DNA of 64,000 nucleotides from Halioglobus sp. Its GTDB lineage: Bacteria; Pseudomonadota; Gammaproteobacteria; Pseudomonadales; Halieaceae. This document shows positions 8,391-18,179 of the stretch, piece by piece; within the stretch, counting starts at the first letter, position 1, and each line of letters starts with the position of its first letter. Location: NCBI GenBank assembly GCA_029246385.1, contig JAQWNG010000008.1, positions 62,001 to 126,000 on the forward strand. Reading direction: 5' to 3'. Both the position numbers and the translations under genes were made by a program. The notes below the pieces were generated by a model that saw nothing but the letters and a program-made list of their open reading frames with translations, ran no database searches and was not told the origin of the DNA.

Positions 8391-9045
8391 AGCGGCGCCG
8401 TTAACCACGCTACTGCCGATAGCACTTTTTTCGGGTGTCACCGTAATAGCGCTAGTGCTGTCTGATTATCACCAAGTTCGCGCCGGACGTTACCTATTCA
8501 AACCACTGGCGTCTGCGGCATTTATTTGGTTCGCTCTATCCCTTCATGCCACCAGCAGCGCTTACGGTACTTGGTTGCTCGCAGCCTTGGTTTTTTGTCT
8601 GCTGGGCGACCTTTTCCTTATGTCTGACCGCGAACGGTATTTTTTGGCGGGCCTAGGCGCTTTTTTATGTGGTCATTTATTATTCGCAGCGGCTTTTTAC
8701 CAGTTGCCTAGCAATGTTATGGGCCTCGGTATCACGTTGCTGCCTGCCCTCATAATGCTTGTCTTCGTGTGGCGCTGGCTGATCCCGCACGTGAATCGAG
8801 AAATGAAAGGTCCCGTCACTCTTTACATCCTCGTTATCATGGCAATGCTGTTGTGCGCCGGCATGACAGCAGGGCAACCTGCCGCCGTCATAATTATCAT
8901 CGGTGCTTGGGGTTTTGCTATCTCTGACTTAGCGGTGGCCCGGCGGCAGTTCATCCGACCTTCTTCCAGATTAAATGGCGTGTGGGGCACGCCACTATAT
9001 TTCCTGTCTCAAATGGTGTTGGCGTGCAGCGTCGCTTTTGTGTAG
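8380..9045 (+). CDS. Lysoplasmalogenase/YhhN family membrane protein
   Basis: A 221-residue polytopic membrane protein with about eight predicted helices. Family marks are the acidic residues in CLLGDLFLM near the middle and the C-terminal GFAISDLAVARRQFI, both matching the YhhN/TMEM86 pattern of Asp-bearing helices. Eukaryotic TMEM86B hydrolyses the vinyl-ether bond of lysoplasmalogens; activity of bacterial members is less certain. Its ATG lies inside the end of panE, so the two are probably cotranscribed, although they have no known functional link. Confidence 0.8.
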   Translation: MYSEAAPLTTLLPIALFSGVTVIALVLSDYHQVRAGRYLFKPLASAAFIWFALSLHATSSAYGTWLLAALVFCLLGDLFLMSDRERYFLAGLGAFLCGHLLFAAAFYQLPSNVMGLGITLLPALIMLVFVWRWLIPHVNREMKGPVTLYILVIMAMLLCAGMTAGQPAAVIIIIGAWGFAISDLAVARRQFIRPSSRLNGVWGTPLYFLSQMVLACSVAFV

Positions 9046-9200
9046 ATCAGCGATAAGTTCCAGCGTCGCACTGCGCGTGATATAGCGCCACTTTTGCATT
9101 GACATAGCTGGTAATACGATACCCTGCAGGTTAAACCGTGAACCAACTTGCTCACACCGAAGCATGAAGACAATAACAATGGAAAGAGCAGTAGCGGTGC

Positions 9201-9231
9201 CAACGGGCTAACGGGCTAACGGGCTAACGGG
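9201..9231. repeat. Tandem 8-bp repeat at the kinase stop codon
   Basis: CTAACGGG occurs three times in perfect tandem (9208-9215, 9216-9223, 9224-9231), with a partial fourth copy (CAACGGG) at 9201-9207. Read on the minus strand each unit contains TAG. Because the period is eight, the three TAG codons fall in all three frames, just at and after the end of the kinase gene. The kinase's own stop is the first of them. Confidence 0.9.
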
Positions 9232-10174
9232 GCATTGTGTCACGGTTCCAGAATTCGGTGACTCTGGTGCCGAAATGCTGCGAGGCCAGCTGTCCCCGCC
9301 AGGCCTCGCCCTTAGGTGTCGAGGATATTACTGTTACCGGAGATTTGGAGCTAAAGTAGGAACGAGATTCAAGCCACAGGAACTGTAATATCTGCCTCAC
9401 CTCGTCCGCGTGATTGGCCCTGTTAGCGGGATTTTTTTCCAAAAGCCCATCGATCAGCCCCATCAACTGATCAGGCAACTCCATGTTGCCGCCCACAAGG
9501 TCCTTCAGGGGGCGCGCGGCTTGCGTTAGCAGCGAATTCACATCAGGCCGCCCACCCTGAAAAAAAGGCTGCTCACCGCTCAGCATGCGGCAAAGCAGGC
9601 AACCCAACGCAAACAAATCGGCGCGTCCATCTAACGGATGGCCGAGGTATTGCTCTGGAGACAGCGAATCAAAGCTGCCCGCCTCCCACTGCCGTGATGG
9701 CTGCTCACCGATAATGCTCGCAATCCCGAAATCGGCAAGCTTGGCCCGCCCGAATTCAGTAATCAATACGTTTGCAGCTTTTACGTCGCCATGCACGATG
9801 CACTGTTGCTGGGTGAGCGTAAGCGCACCGGCAATGTCAACGCCGACCGCCAGCACACTTGCCAGCGAGGGACAAACTGCAGCGAGCAAACTTTCAAGGC
9901 TCAACCCTGGTACATATTCCATGATCAGAGCAAGGCGTTTTCTAGACTCAATAACATCGTAGATCTGTACCACCGTGTCACTGTGAATACTCGCCAATAA
10001 CTGCGCTTCACGCTGCGGCGAGTTACGAGACCTGTCCTCGCTGTCAAACTTGTAAATCTTAATCGCCACTCTACGCTGCAATCGCTTGTCATAGCCGAGG
10101 AAAACACTGCCCTGTCCACCCCGATTAATCAGTCGCAAAATGCGATAGGGACCAATTGTGCTGTCACCCTTCAT
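9224..10174 (-). CDS. Cytosolic Ser/Thr protein kinase (Hanks type)
   Basis: A 316-residue kinase with all key elements: glycine loop NRGGQGSVFLG, the VAIK lysine (about residue 39), catalytic HGDVKAANVL (HGD at 128-130, in place of HRD), DFG at 148-150 and a SPE motif. It should be active, as a non-RD kinase. After the kinase core there is only a short tail, with no membrane segment or sensor domain. I start it at ATG 10174 (MKGDSTIGPYRIL), five bases after the stop of the upstream regulator; a longer in-frame version would add 32 residues overlapping that gene. Coupling to an FHA-containing regulator suggests that the FHA domain reads phosphothreonine marks made by this kinase (inference). 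Confidence 0.85.
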   Translation of the reverse strand: MKGDSTIGPYRILRLINRGGQGSVFLGYDKRLQRRVAIKIYKFDSEDRSRNSPQREAQLLASIHSDTVVQIYDVIESRKRLALIMEYVPGLSLESLLAAVCPSLASVLAVGVDIAGALTLTQQQCIVHGDVKAANVLITEFGRAKLADFGIASIIGEQPSRQWEAGSFDSLSPEQYLGHPLDGRADLFALGCLLCRMLSGEQPFFQGGRPDVNSLLTQAARPLKDLVGGNMELPDQLMGLIDGLLEKNPANRANHADEVRQILQFLWLESRSYFSSKSPVTVISSTPKGEAWRGQLASQHFGTRVTEFWNRDTMPR

Positions 10175-10178
10175 GCTA

Positions 10179-11744
10179 TCAGGTATAAAAAAGACGTAAA
10201 TTACGCAGGTGACAGCGCAAGCTATTGACCGACACCTGCAACTGCTTTGCGACAATTCTGCTATCACCACCGTGCCGGGTCAATTCTCGCTGTAGCTCGC
10301 CGGGTGAAATTTCGGTGGCCAATCGATAGCGAGATGACCGTTTAATACGTCGATACACTGCGCCCCGCGACACGCCTAGCTGCAAAGCGACGCGCGACGC
10401 TTCACTGCCATTGGACACCATTGCCTGATCAAATGTCTCATCGTCGATATCGTGAATTTTACGGCGCGACAAGGACCCCTCTGCCGACTGCGCGTTAGCG
10501 GTTTTGCTGCTGAGTGTTAACTGCAGGTTTTCATTTAAAACAGGGATGTTCTCACTAGCAAGAACGATTTGTTGGGCAAAGTTGATTAGCTCACGAACGT
10601 TTCCCGGCCAGCTATAACGGACAAGCCGAAAAAACAATATTGCCCAAGCGGCAATGTCTCGCGCCGGACTCTGCGCATGCGGTAATAACTCTGTGCGCTT
10701 TGCTTCCGCGGCGCTGCACTGAAGAAAATGCAATAGTAGTTCACCCATATCTTCCGGGTGTTCATGCAACGCAGGAAGCGTAATCTCGCAGGCTCCAAGC
10801 CGATGACGCAGTGCCCCCTTAAGCTGACAGTCCTTGCCCGCAAGCGCCGCATCAGTAGCGGCTATCACGCGCACATTGACGCGTCTTATTGGTCCGCCAA
10901 CTGTCTGAATTTCACGTTGCTCTAAAACGCGCAATAACAGCGGCTGAACATCCAAAGCGACATCTCCAATCTCATCTAAAAATAAGCTGCCACCTTCCGC
11001 TTGCTCAAAATAACCTGAGGTTGTCCTATCGGCACCGGTAAAGGCACCGCGCGCGCTGCCAAACAAAGCGGACACCGCGAGCGCGCTAGGAATTGCGGCC
11101 ATATTGACACGAACCATTGGTCCGCTGGCGCGCTCGCTAGACTGATGGATAGCAGTCGCAATCAATTCCTTACCGGTCCCCGTTTCTCCTCGAATGAGCA
11201 CGTCTAAATCACTTCTCGCGGTGCGAGCGACCTGCTGTCTAAGGGTCTCCATACAATCGCTTTGGCCACGCAGCGAAGCACAATGAGCACTGATTTGATG
11301 CCTTGCAGCGCCGCGCTTGGTCAGTCGCAGCAGAAGCACAATACTGTGACCGAGCATCAGAGGAATGCCCTCAAACAACGTCTCCCTGCTTAGCTCGACA
11401 CTGCTGTGCAGCTCTGCCGAACCGACACGGCATCGACTAGCTGTATCAAAGCGACAAATCATAAGGCGTTTACCCTGATAGTGAAATTGCAAGGCGCTGC
11501 GACTGACATAGACGTCATCGAGCCCTGCGGGCATCTGTTCGCAGGTTCCGGTGAACTGAGGGCTGTATCGCCCCAGCACCCATGGGGCATCGCCACTTCG
11601 CAGTGGCACCATAGCCTTGTGTCCAATGCGAGCAGTATCAGCATGAAATATAATGGTAAGCACGAGGTCCGACTTCGCATGCGCACCTCCCAGCGCAGCA
11701 ACGATTGAAGGAAGGGTCAAATCCGTGCCAGCACGCCTCATCAT
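10179..11744 (-). CDS. Sigma-54-dependent regulator with N-terminal FHA domain
   Basis: A 521-residue enhancer-binding protein. Residues about 45-140 match an FHA domain (WVLGRYS, then VSRSALQF and a final EGIPLMLGHSIVLLLR). Next comes an AAA+ domain with Walker A GETGTGKE (186-193), the sigma-54 contact loop GAFTGA (233-238) and Walker B GGSLFLDEIGD. The C-terminus has two Fis-like helix-turn-helix segments (VALQLGVSRGAVYRRIKRS and VAKQLQVSVNSLRCHLRN), an unusual duplication. The FHA domain replaces the usual receiver or PAS sensor, so input is probably a phosphothreonine signal from the kinase encoded immediately downstream. Target promoters are not evident; the only sigma-54 promoter seen here is that of pilA. 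Confidence 0.88.
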   Translation of the reverse strand: MMRRAGTDLTLPSIVAALGGAHAKSDLVLTIIFHADTARIGHKAMVPLRSGDAPWVLGRYSPQFTGTCEQMPAGLDDVYVSRSALQFHYQGKRLMICRFDTASRCRVGSAELHSSVELSRETLFEGIPLMLGHSIVLLLRLTKRGAARHQISAHCASLRGQSDCMETLRQQVARTARSDLDVLIRGETGTGKELIATAIHQSSERASGPMVRVNMAAIPSALAVSALFGSARGAFTGADRTTSGYFEQAEGGSLFLDEIGDVALDVQPLLLRVLEQREIQTVGGPIRRVNVRVIAATDAALAGKDCQLKGALRHRLGACEITLPALHEHPEDMGELLLHFLQCSAAEAKRTELLPHAQSPARDIAAWAILFFRLVRYSWPGNVRELINFAQQIVLASENIPVLNENLQLTLSSKTANAQSAEGSLSRRKIHDIDDETFDQAMVSNGSEASRVALQLGVSRGAVYRRIKRSSRYRLATEISPGELQRELTRHGGDSRIVAKQLQVSVNSLRCHLRNLRLFYT

Positions 11745-11852
11745 GGATTTTGATATCCGTTGAACGGTTGCAAAATATAGGCTCGTTATTGCTAAAGCTT
11801 AGCAGTTAAGCGTGAAAGCGCCGTGATAATGTGACAATTAACTCGATAAAAC

Positions 11853-12416
11853 TCAGCGACGGCCTGTCGCCTGCAACTGCTGCCGATAACGCTGCCAGTC
11901 AAAAACAGCCCCTGGGTCCGTTTTGCGCCCCGGTGCGATATCGCAGTGGCCGACAATTTTGTCCAGGCCCATAGCCGGGTATTGGGCTATCAGAGCGTTC
12001 GTAACTCCTAATAGAGCTGCATATTGTGCATCGGTATAAGGATCATCATCAGTGCCCTCAAGCTCGACACCAATACTGAAATCATTGCAATCGCTGCGCT
12101 CTTTGTAAGTGGAGTGACCGGCATGCCAAGCACGTGCGCTGAAATTGACAAATTGCACCAGGCCACCATCGCGCTGTATCAACAAATGTGCCGACACCTG
12201 CATGTCACGAATCTCTTCAAAGAAAGGGTGCTCGTTCCAGTCCAGACGATTCGTGAAAAATCGTTCTATGCTGTCACCACCGTAACACCCCGGCGGAAGC
12301 GAAATATTGTGAATAACCAATAGCTCTGGGGTGCAGCCTGATGGCCGCACCTCACAATTAGGTGAAAGCACACGCCTCGCCTCGCGCAACCAACCCTGTT
12401 CCAGTGTGTATTGCAT
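11853..12416 (-). CDS. ampD: 1,6-anhydro-N-acetylmuramyl-L-alanine amidase AmpD
   Basis: A 187-residue zinc amidase of the Amidase_2 family that removes the peptide from anhydro-muropeptides in the cytoplasm during cell-wall recycling. The zinc ligands are visible in ELLVIHNISLPPG, in ARAWHAGHSTYK and in VGHCDIAPGRKTDPG. There is no signal peptide, fitting the cytoplasmic AmpD. It diverges from nadC, as in Escherichia coli and Pseudomonas, where the two genes are also neighbours. Confidence 0.95.
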   Translation of the reverse strand: MQYTLEQGWLREARRVLSPNCEVRPSGCTPELLVIHNISLPPGCYGGDSIERFFTNRLDWNEHPFFEEIRDMQVSAHLLIQRDGGLVQFVNFSARAWHAGHSTYKERSDCNDFSIGVELEGTDDDPYTDAQYAALLGVTNALIAQYPAMGLDKIVGHCDIAPGRKTDPGAVFDWQRYRQQLQATGRR

Positions 12417-12514
12417 GCCTGCTGTTATTCCTCACAATTGTTACCGACCAGACTTTTAAGAGTCTACTCTGAATTGCGCTCAGTATGCAGACCACATGCA
12501 TTCAGCAATCGGAG

Positions 12515-12544
12515 TTAACAGCCGCCATCAGTAACTGCTACAAT
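12515..12544 (+). promoter_or_regulatory. Candidate promoter of nadC
   Basis: TTAACA (12515-12520) and TACAAT (12539-12544) are separated by 18 bases, placing a start site near 12551, about 25 bases before the nadC ATG. It is the best sigma-70 match in the 160-base ampD-nadC gap. The nadC start has no evident ribosome-binding sequence. Confidence 0.4.
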
Positions 12545-12576
12545 CGCGCCACGTTTACGCTACACACGTTTGTCTT

Positions 12577-13431
12577 ATGAGTCAGTCCGAAATCCAACTC
12601 ATCGCACCCGACCCTGCAGTGGTGCAGCTAAATGTCCATGCTGCTTTAGCAGAAGATGTGGGCAGTGGCGATATCACGGCCGCATTGATTGCCGCAGAGA
12701 TACGCGCGACAGGCCATGTTATTAGCCGTGAATACGGCGTGCTCTGCGGCCAGGACTGGGTAAATGCTGTTTTCGCTGCTGTGGATGAGTCCGTGAGCGT
12801 TAAGTGGCACCGCCAGGATGGGCAAACAGTTAACCCAGACGACACCCTGTTTACGCTTGAAGGTCCGGCTCGGAGTTTACTCACCGGTGAGCGCTGTGCG
12901 CTCAACTTTCTGCAGTTACTGTCGGGCACAGCAACAATTAGTCGTCACTATGCAGATATAGTGAACGGCACAAACGTAAAGCTGTTGGACACGCGTAAAA
13001 CCATTCCCGGATTACGCAATGCGCAAAAATACGCCGTGCGCTGCGGTGGCTGCCACAATCACCGCATCGGGTTATACGATGCCTTCCTGATCAAAGAGAA
13101 TCATATCACTGCCTGCGGCAGTATTGCTGCAGCAGTCACCGCGGCCCGGAATTACGCGCCAGGGAAACCGGTGGAAGTGGAAGTGGAAAATTTCTCGGAG
13201 CTCGAAGAGGCGCTAGCCGCCGCCTGCGACAGAGTATTGCTAGACAATTTTTCTATTGAGCATACGGCGCGAGCCGTCAGCCTAGCGAATGGGCACGTCG
13301 AACTGGAGGCGTCTGGCAATGTCACCGCAGAAACCTTGCTCGCTATTGCGCAAACCGGTGTGGACTTTATTTCAATCGGCGCGCTGACCAAAGACTGTAA
13401 ACCGCTCGATCTATCCATGCGCCTGCTGTGA
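12577..13431 (+). CDS. nadC: Nicotinate-nucleotide pyrophosphorylase (carboxylating)
   Basis: A 284-residue quinolinate phosphoribosyltransferase, which converts quinolinate and PRPP to nicotinate mononucleotide in de novo NAD synthesis. Conserved segments include DVGSGDITA near the N-terminus, [16 protein letters not shown], the substrate-binding [20 protein letters not shown] and [12 protein letters not shown]. The length is normal. The ampD-nadC-pil gene neighbourhood is a classical gammaproteobacterial arrangement. Confidence 0.96.
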   Translation: MSQSEIQLIAPDPAVVQLNVHAALAEDVGSGDITAALIAAEIRATGHVISREYGVLCGQDWVNAVFAAVDESVSVKWHRQDGQTVNPDDTLFTLEGPARSLLTGERCALNFLQLLSGTATISRHYADIVNGTNVKLLDTRKTIPGLRNAQKYAVRCGGCHNHRIGLYDAFLIKENHITACGSIAAAVTAARNYAPGKPVEVEVENFSELEEALAAACDRVLLDNFSIEHTARAVSLANGHVELEASGNVTAETLLAIAQTGVDFISIGALTKDCKPLDLSMRLL

Positions 13432-13458
13432 AAGCGCATGCCACACTCAGCGGTGTCA

Positions 13459-13938
13459 CTAGAGCAAAGACCGTTTACTGACAATCACACCGTTATTGTC
13501 GGCATAAAGATAATCCCCCGGTGCGATGCCCACGCCGCCGATGTGAATGTCGATATCGCGCTGCCCCACGCCGCGCTTTTCAGTCCTGATCGGACAACTG
13601 CCCAATGCCTGCACGCCAACAGCAGTACGGCCAATTTCATCCACGTCGCGGATAACTCCATTAATAATTAGGCCGCTCCAGCCATTGGCTGACGCTTTCT
13701 CTGCCAGTAGGTCACCCAGCAGGGCACGCCGCATAGACCCCCCGCCATCCACAATGATAACGCGGCCCAGCCCAGGCTCCTCAACACATTGCTTTACCAG
13801 TGAGTTGTCCTCGTGGCATTTGATGGTAACTACCGAGCCCCCAAATTGCCGGATTTGTCCATAATTAACCAGTTGCAATTCAAGGGCACAGACTTCGGGT
13901 GCCTCATCCGATAGATCGGGGGTCGAAATCGGGGTCAT
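13459..13938 (-). CDS. RraA-like protein (ribonuclease E regulator family)
   Basis: A 159-residue protein of the RraA/DlpA family (TPDLSDE start, GGSVVTIKCHEDNSLVKQ, VDGGGSMRRALLGD, GWSGLIINGVIRDV). The fold is shared by RNase E inhibitor RraA and by class II aldolase-type HMG/CHA aldolases. The residue pattern GGGSMRRALLGD and GVIRDVDE is the RraA-like form and its length is that of RraA. ATG 13938, following GGAG by five bases, is the best start. It is convergent with nadC and diverges from the LysR gene. Confidence 0.88.
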   Translation of the reverse strand: MTPISTPDLSDEAPEVCALELQLVNYGQIRQFGGSVVTIKCHEDNSLVKQCVEEPGLGRVIIVDGGGSMRRALLGDLLAEKASANGWSGLIINGVIRDVDEIGRTAVGVQALGSCPIRTEKRGVGQRDIDIHIGGVGIAPGDYLYADNNGVIVSKRSLL

Positions 13939-14112
13939 AACCACTCCAAGGGGATGTCACTGTAGGCAGTATACATGATGCCGCACACGCACAAACCCAA
14001 CCGCGATGCACACAACCCATGCGCAGTGTTGGCAATTGCTAGATTGTGAGTATAATTCCCTCAGCCAATACCTAGCATATCTTTCATTCATAAAATGAAT
14101 GCGGAGCGTCTC

Positions 14113-15069
14113 GTGAAAGTCAATCGGATTGATCTAAACCTGCTGGTTTACCTGGATGCGCTGCTGCGTGAGCGCAACGTGACCCAGGCCGCCAACCAAC
14201 TCAACCTGTCACAACCCGCCATGAGTAACGGCCTGCGCCGCCTGCGGGAACTGTTTAACGATCCCTTACTGGTGCGAACCAGCGAAGGCATGACGCCGAC
14301 GGAGCGCGCTCTGGAGTTGCAGCCTGTGGTGCGTGAGGTCCTCAGTAAAGTCGATCAGGCGGTACAATCTCGCCAAGATTTTGAAGCGGGCACGGCACAG
14401 CGGGTTTTTCGCATCATGGCTAGTGATTATGCGGAGTCGACGCTCTTTCCCAGTGTGCTGGGAAAACTGCGCAACCTAGCACCGGGGCTTACCCTCGATT
14501 TAATGACGCCCTCGGACGTCAGTTTTTTAGACGTTGAACGCGGCAAGGTCGATATGGTGATCAACCGGTTCGACTCCATGCCGCAATCTTTCCACCAGAT
14601 ACACTTATGGGATGACAGTTTTACCTGCGTACTGAGTCCGGAAAATCCCGTACTGAAGGATTTCACCTTAGAAAATTATCTTAAAGCCAACCACGTATGG
14701 GTCAGTAAGACCGGCATGGGCGTTGGAGTAGGCGTAGACCCGGGTGACGTGCAGCGCTTGGGATGGGTCGATGCAGCCCTCAACAGACTGGGCAAGAAAC
14801 GACAAATCCGAGTATTCACGCGACACTACCAAGCGGCGATGACATTGGCAGAACAGAACGATCTGATCGTCACCCTCCCAACCCGCGCTGCACAGCTCAA
14901 ACTGGACAATCCACGCGTGGTATTGCGTGAGCCGCCGTTGGAAATTCCACCGCTAGAACTCAAAATGGCGTGGAGTCCGCTGTTACAACATAACCCCGCT
15001 AACAAGTGGTTGCGCAAATTGATTGCAGACACCGCCAGAGAGCTTAATGGACAGGAGCCAACGCTGTAG
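14113..15069 (+). CDS. LysR-family transcriptional regulator
   Basis: The N-terminal winged helix-turn-helix is clear (DLNLLVYLDALLRERNVTQA, then NLSQPAMSNGLRRLRELFND), followed by a periplasmic-binding-fold effector domain. The subgroup, with SNGLRRLR and a MASDYAE-type opening of the effector domain, resembles NodD/NahR-like regulators. I prefer the GTG at 14113 (MKVNRIDLNLL), six bases after GGAG, over the ATG at 14095, which has no ribosome site. It lies 126 bases upstream of malate synthase G in the same direction; control of that gene is possible but unproven. The inducer is unknown. Confidence 0.88.
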   Translation: MKVNRIDLNLLVYLDALLRERNVTQAANQLNLSQPAMSNGLRRLRELFNDPLLVRTSEGMTPTERALELQPVVREVLSKVDQAVQSRQDFEAGTAQRVFRIMASDYAESTLFPSVLGKLRNLAPGLTLDLMTPSDVSFLDVERGKVDMVINRFDSMPQSFHQIHLWDDSFTCVLSPENPVLKDFTLENYLKANHVWVSKTGMGVGVGVDPGDVQRLGWVDAALNRLGKKRQIRVFTRHYQAAMTLAEQNDLIVTLPTRAAQLKLDNPRVVLREPPLEIPPLELKMAWSPLLQHNPANKWLRKLIADTARELNGQEPTL

Positions 15070-15195
15070 CAGCATTCACCTCTTTAATGGCGGCGATAAA
15101 AACGATAAATTCGCTAAATTTTACGCTGACATCTACACTCGTTTTGTTAGCGTCTTAGGGTTCGCCTAGGCCATCGTTTTCATAGAGGGATCAGC

Positions 15196-17373
15196 ATGAC
15201 GGATCGTATACAACAGGGGAGCTTGCAGGTTGCCTATGTTCTCAACCAACTGCTGGAAAAAGACATCGCCCCTGGTACGGGGGTTACGCCCGCTCAGTTC
15301 TGGCAGGGCCTAGAATCTATCGTCGACACTCTGGGGCCGCGTAACCGTGATTTATTGCAGGTCCGAGAAGATCTGCAGGGCAAAATCGACGCATGGCACC
15401 AGGCACATCCGGGTAATGACTACGACCGCGACGCCTATAAGACATTTTTACAAGGGATTGGCTATCTGCTGCATGAGGGGCCAGACTTTGACATCTCTAC
15501 CACCGGCGTAGACGAGGAAGTCGCGACGCTGGCAGGACCGCAACTGGTGGTGCCGGTGATGAATGCGCGCTACGCACTCAATGCCGCCAATGCTCGCTGG
15601 GGCAGCCTTTACGACGCTTTATATGGTACTGACGTGATCCCAGAGACCGTCGGAGCCGTGCGCGCGGGTGCGTATAATCCAGTGCGCGGCGATAAAGTTA
15701 TCGCCTACGCGAGAGACTTTCTCGACCGCCACTGCCCCCTCTTAGAGGGCAGCCATGCCGATGCGAAAGCCTACGTTGTAGCGGGAGGCACGCTGCAGGT
15801 CGCGCTGCACAATGGTGCAACCAGCACACTGCGAGAACCTGCGCAGCTGCGCGGCTATTGCGGTGACGCGGCAGCACCTGACAGCATCCTGCTGCGCCAT
15901 AACGGTCTGCATATCGAAATCCAAATCGACCCGGCAAGTCCCATAGGCGCAACTGATCCGGCAGGCGTCAAAGACGTCGTACTGGAAGCGGCACTCACCA
16001 CCATTCAGGATTGCGAAGACTCCGTTGCAGCCGTGGACGCCGAGGACAAAACCGTTGCCTACCGCAATTGGTTAGGCCTGATGCGCGGTGATCTGGAAGA
16101 TCGCTTCGATAAAGGCGGCAACACTATGACCCGTCGTCTCAACACAAATCGCCGCTTTACTGCGCCCGCTGGTGGTGAGTTAGTGTTGGCCGGCCGCAGC
16201 CTGATGTTTGTGCGCAATGTAGGCCATCTGATGACAACACCGGCCATACTGGATGCCAACGGTGATGAGATTCCAGAGGGCATTATGGATGCCATGTTCA
16301 CTGCAATGATTGCGCTGCACGACCTGAACAAGGCAGCCGGCAGTGATCGCAACTCGCCACAGGGCAGCGTCTATATTGTAAAACCTAAAATGCACGGCCC
16401 AGATGAGGTCGCGTTCACCTGTGACCTGTTCGACCGCATCGAGGACGTCTTGGGTATGGCCCGCAACACGCTGAAAATAGGCATCATGGACGAAGAACGG
16501 CGCACCACGGTAAACCTGAAAGAGTGTATTCGCGCAGCGCGCGAGCGCCTCGTATTTATCAACACTGGTTTTCTGGATCGCACCGGCGACGAGATACACA
16601 CCAGCATGCATGCAGGCGCCATTTCACCCAAGGGCGCGATGAAACAGGAACCGTGGATCTCTGCCTACGAGGACTGGAACGTCGATACAGGCCTGCGCTG
16701 CGGATTACTGGGAAAGGCCCAGATCGGCAAAGGGATGTGGGCCATGCCAGACCTGATGGCAGACATGATGAAAAACAAGATTGCACACCCGCAGGCCGGC
16801 GCCAGCACCGCCTGGGTGCCCTCTCCGACCGCCGCAACGCTGCACGCCATGCATTATCATCAGGTGAATGTTGGCGAATGCCAAGCGCAGTTATTGGGCA
16901 CGCCGCGTGCCGCATTGGACGATATTCTGAGCATTCCGCTCAAAGGCGCCGACGGCCTCAGTGAGCTTGAAATTCAGCGAGAATTAGATAATAACGTCCA
17001 GGGCATACTGGGCTATGTGGTGCGCTGGATTGATCAGGGTGTGGGATGTTCTAAGGTGCCTGATATCAATCAGGTGGGCTTAATGGAAGACCGCGCGACA
17101 CTGCGCATCTCAAGCCAGCACATTGCCAACTGGCTGCGTCACGGTGTCTGCAGTGCAGAACAGGTGCGGGAGACACTCGAGCGCATGGCAGCGGTTGTGG
17201 ATACACAAAACGCCGGAGATCCTCTTTATCGCCCCATGGCACCCGATTTTGATGGCAGCATCGCCTTTCAGGCCGCCTGCGATCTGGTGTTTCTCGGCGA
17301 GCAACAGCCCAGTGGTTACACCGAGCCGGTGTTGCATGCGCGGCGGCGCGAGGCAAAAGCGAGAGCGTTATAA
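15196..17373 (+). CDS. glcB: Malate synthase G
   Basis: A 725-residue malate synthase of the large monomeric G type, condensing glyoxylate with acetyl-CoA in the glyoxylate shunt or glycolate use. Recognisable segments are [17 protein letters not shown] at the start, [18 protein letters not shown], the active-site region [18 protein letters not shown], and [20 protein letters not shown]. The start follows GAGGGA. No isocitrate lyase gene is in the window. The gene ends shortly before a terminator shared with pilA on the opposite strand. Confidence 0.96.
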   Translation: MTDRIQQGSLQVAYVLNQLLEKDIAPGTGVTPAQFWQGLESIVDTLGPRNRDLLQVREDLQGKIDAWHQAHPGNDYDRDAYKTFLQGIGYLLHEGPDFDISTTGVDEEVATLAGPQLVVPVMNARYALNAANARWGSLYDALYGTDVIPETVGAVRAGAYNPVRGDKVIAYARDFLDRHCPLLEGSHADAKAYVVAGGTLQVALHNGATSTLREPAQLRGYCGDAAAPDSILLRHNGLHIEIQIDPASPIGATDPAGVKDVVLEAALTTIQDCEDSVAAVDAEDKTVAYRNWLGLMRGDLEDRFDKGGNTMTRRLNTNRRFTAPAGGELVLAGRSLMFVRNVGHLMTTPAILDANGDEIPEGIMDAMFTAMIALHDLNKAAGSDRNSPQGSVYIVKPKMHGPDEVAFTCDLFDRIEDVLGMARNTLKIGIMDEERRTTVNLKECIRAARERLVFINTGFLDRTGDEIHTSMHAGAISPKGAMKQEPWISAYEDWNVDTGLRCGLLGKAQIGKGMWAMPDLMADMMKNKIAHPQAGASTAWVPSPTAATLHAMHYHQVNVGECQAQLLGTPRAALDDILSIPLKGADGLSELEIQRELDNNVQGILGYVVRWIDQGVGCSKVPDINQVGLMEDRATLRISSQHIANWLRHGVCSAEQVRETLERMAAVVDTQNAGDPLYRPMAPDFDGSIAFQAACDLVFLGEQQPSGYTEPVLHARRREAKARAL

Positions 17374-17433
17374 GGCCAGAGGCAAAGCCTGTCCTCTAAA
17401 ACGACACTGAATTCTGCTTAATTTAGGCCAAAA

Positions 17434-17456
17434 AAAGCCCGGTGTAACCGGGCTTT
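17434..17456 (-). terminator. Intrinsic terminator of pilA
   Basis: A perfect 10-bp stem (AAAGCCCGGT/ACCGGGCTTT) with a three-base loop lies 23 bases past the pilA stop. On the minus strand it runs into seven T residues. On the plus strand only three T residues follow, so it may stop glcB transcripts less efficiently. Confidence 0.9.
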
Positions 17457-17478
17457 AACCATTGGAAGACTGGGCTAA

Positions 17479-17979
17479 CTAGCGGCAGTTGGCGGGCAAA
17501 TATTCCACCGCTATTGCACCGCCGGTAATTGCGTTCCCGGTCTCACAGGTCCAGACGAGGGTGGAATCATTTGCGCTTTTCTCGCCCCTCAATACAACAG
17601 CCGCTGTGACGGCTGCATCCTTCGCGCCGCCTGACCATACGCTGTCGTAGACATTGGCACTGACAAATACTAAATCGTTGGCCGGATCCGTAATGACCGA
17701 TACACTCTCAATAATATCGCCACTTGGCCTTGGGCTCGTCAAATCGAGGCCAAACACCGCGACGTCTGCCTGAGCGGGAATAGTTCCTGTCGACGCTACA
17801 TACTCAGTCACGGACGTCTTCCCCTCTGACAAGGTTACCATCGCTTCTGACATCTTAGAACGAACAATATAGTCTTGATAAGCAGGCAAAGCGATCGCCG
17901 CGAGAATGCCGACAATCGCAATGACGATCATCAGCTCGATTAACGTAAAACCTTTCTGTACTTTCTTTTGAATATTCAT
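17479..17979 (-). CDS. pilA: Type IV major pilin
   Basis: A 166-residue type IVa pilin precursor. A short basic leader ([10 protein letters not shown]) ends in Gly10, after which PilD would cleave and methylate Phe11. The mature N-terminus [20 protein letters not shown] has the essential Glu5. Cys145 and Cys165 would close the C-terminal D-loop. The gene has its own sigma-54 promoter (18063-18078), an untranslated leader of about 70 bases and an intrinsic terminator. It diverges from pilBCD, which encode its export machinery and peptidase. Confidence 0.96.
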   Translation of the reverse strand: MNIQKKVQKGFTLIELMIVIAIVGILAAIALPAYQDYIVRSKMSEAMVTLSEGKTSVTEYVASTGTIPAQADVAVFGLDLTSPRPSGDIIESVSVITDPANDLVFVSANVYDSVWSGGAKDAAVTAAVVLRGEKSANDSTLVWTCETGNAITGGAIAVEYLPANCR

Positions 17980-18062
17980 AATAGTTCTCTACCTTAATGG
18001 TTAGGGTTATACACCGTTAAGAGACTTTTCTGTCCGGTATAGGCCACTTGCAGCGATAATAA

Positions 18063-18078
18063 TGCATATCGCATGCCA
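18063..18078 (-). promoter_or_regulatory. Sigma-54 promoter of pilA
   Basis: On the minus strand TGGCATGCGATATGCA matches the consensus TGGCACG-N4-TTGCA at all but two positions and keeps the invariant GG and GC exactly ten bases apart. Transcription should start near 18052, about 73 bases before the pilA ATG. Pilin genes of Pseudomonas are transcribed by RpoN under PilSR control; pilS and pilR are not in this window. Confidence 0.8.
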
Positions 18079-18179
18079 ACAATGCGGCAACACCACAATA
18101 AAAATAAAATTACGATATAAATCAATTGTTTATTTGGCATTACTAGCCCTATGCAGGGCGCACATGCCACGCCACGCAC

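Noticed and set aside
9009-9203. 64-codon minus-strand frame starting TTG with a lipoprotein-like N-terminus
   Set aside because: It begins in the 8-bp repeat, has no ribosome site, and its 3' end runs antisense into the YhhN gene. The hydrophobic start and Cys are probably chance.
9201-9231. Phase variation of the kinase C-terminus through the 8-bp repeat
   Set aside because: The first repeat unit always supplies the in-frame TAG, so loss or gain of later units does not change the protein.
16524-16964. 146-codon plus-strand frame and several minus-strand frames within malate synthase G
   Set aside because: They overlap a full-length, well-conserved gene in another frame and lack family features or ribosome sites.
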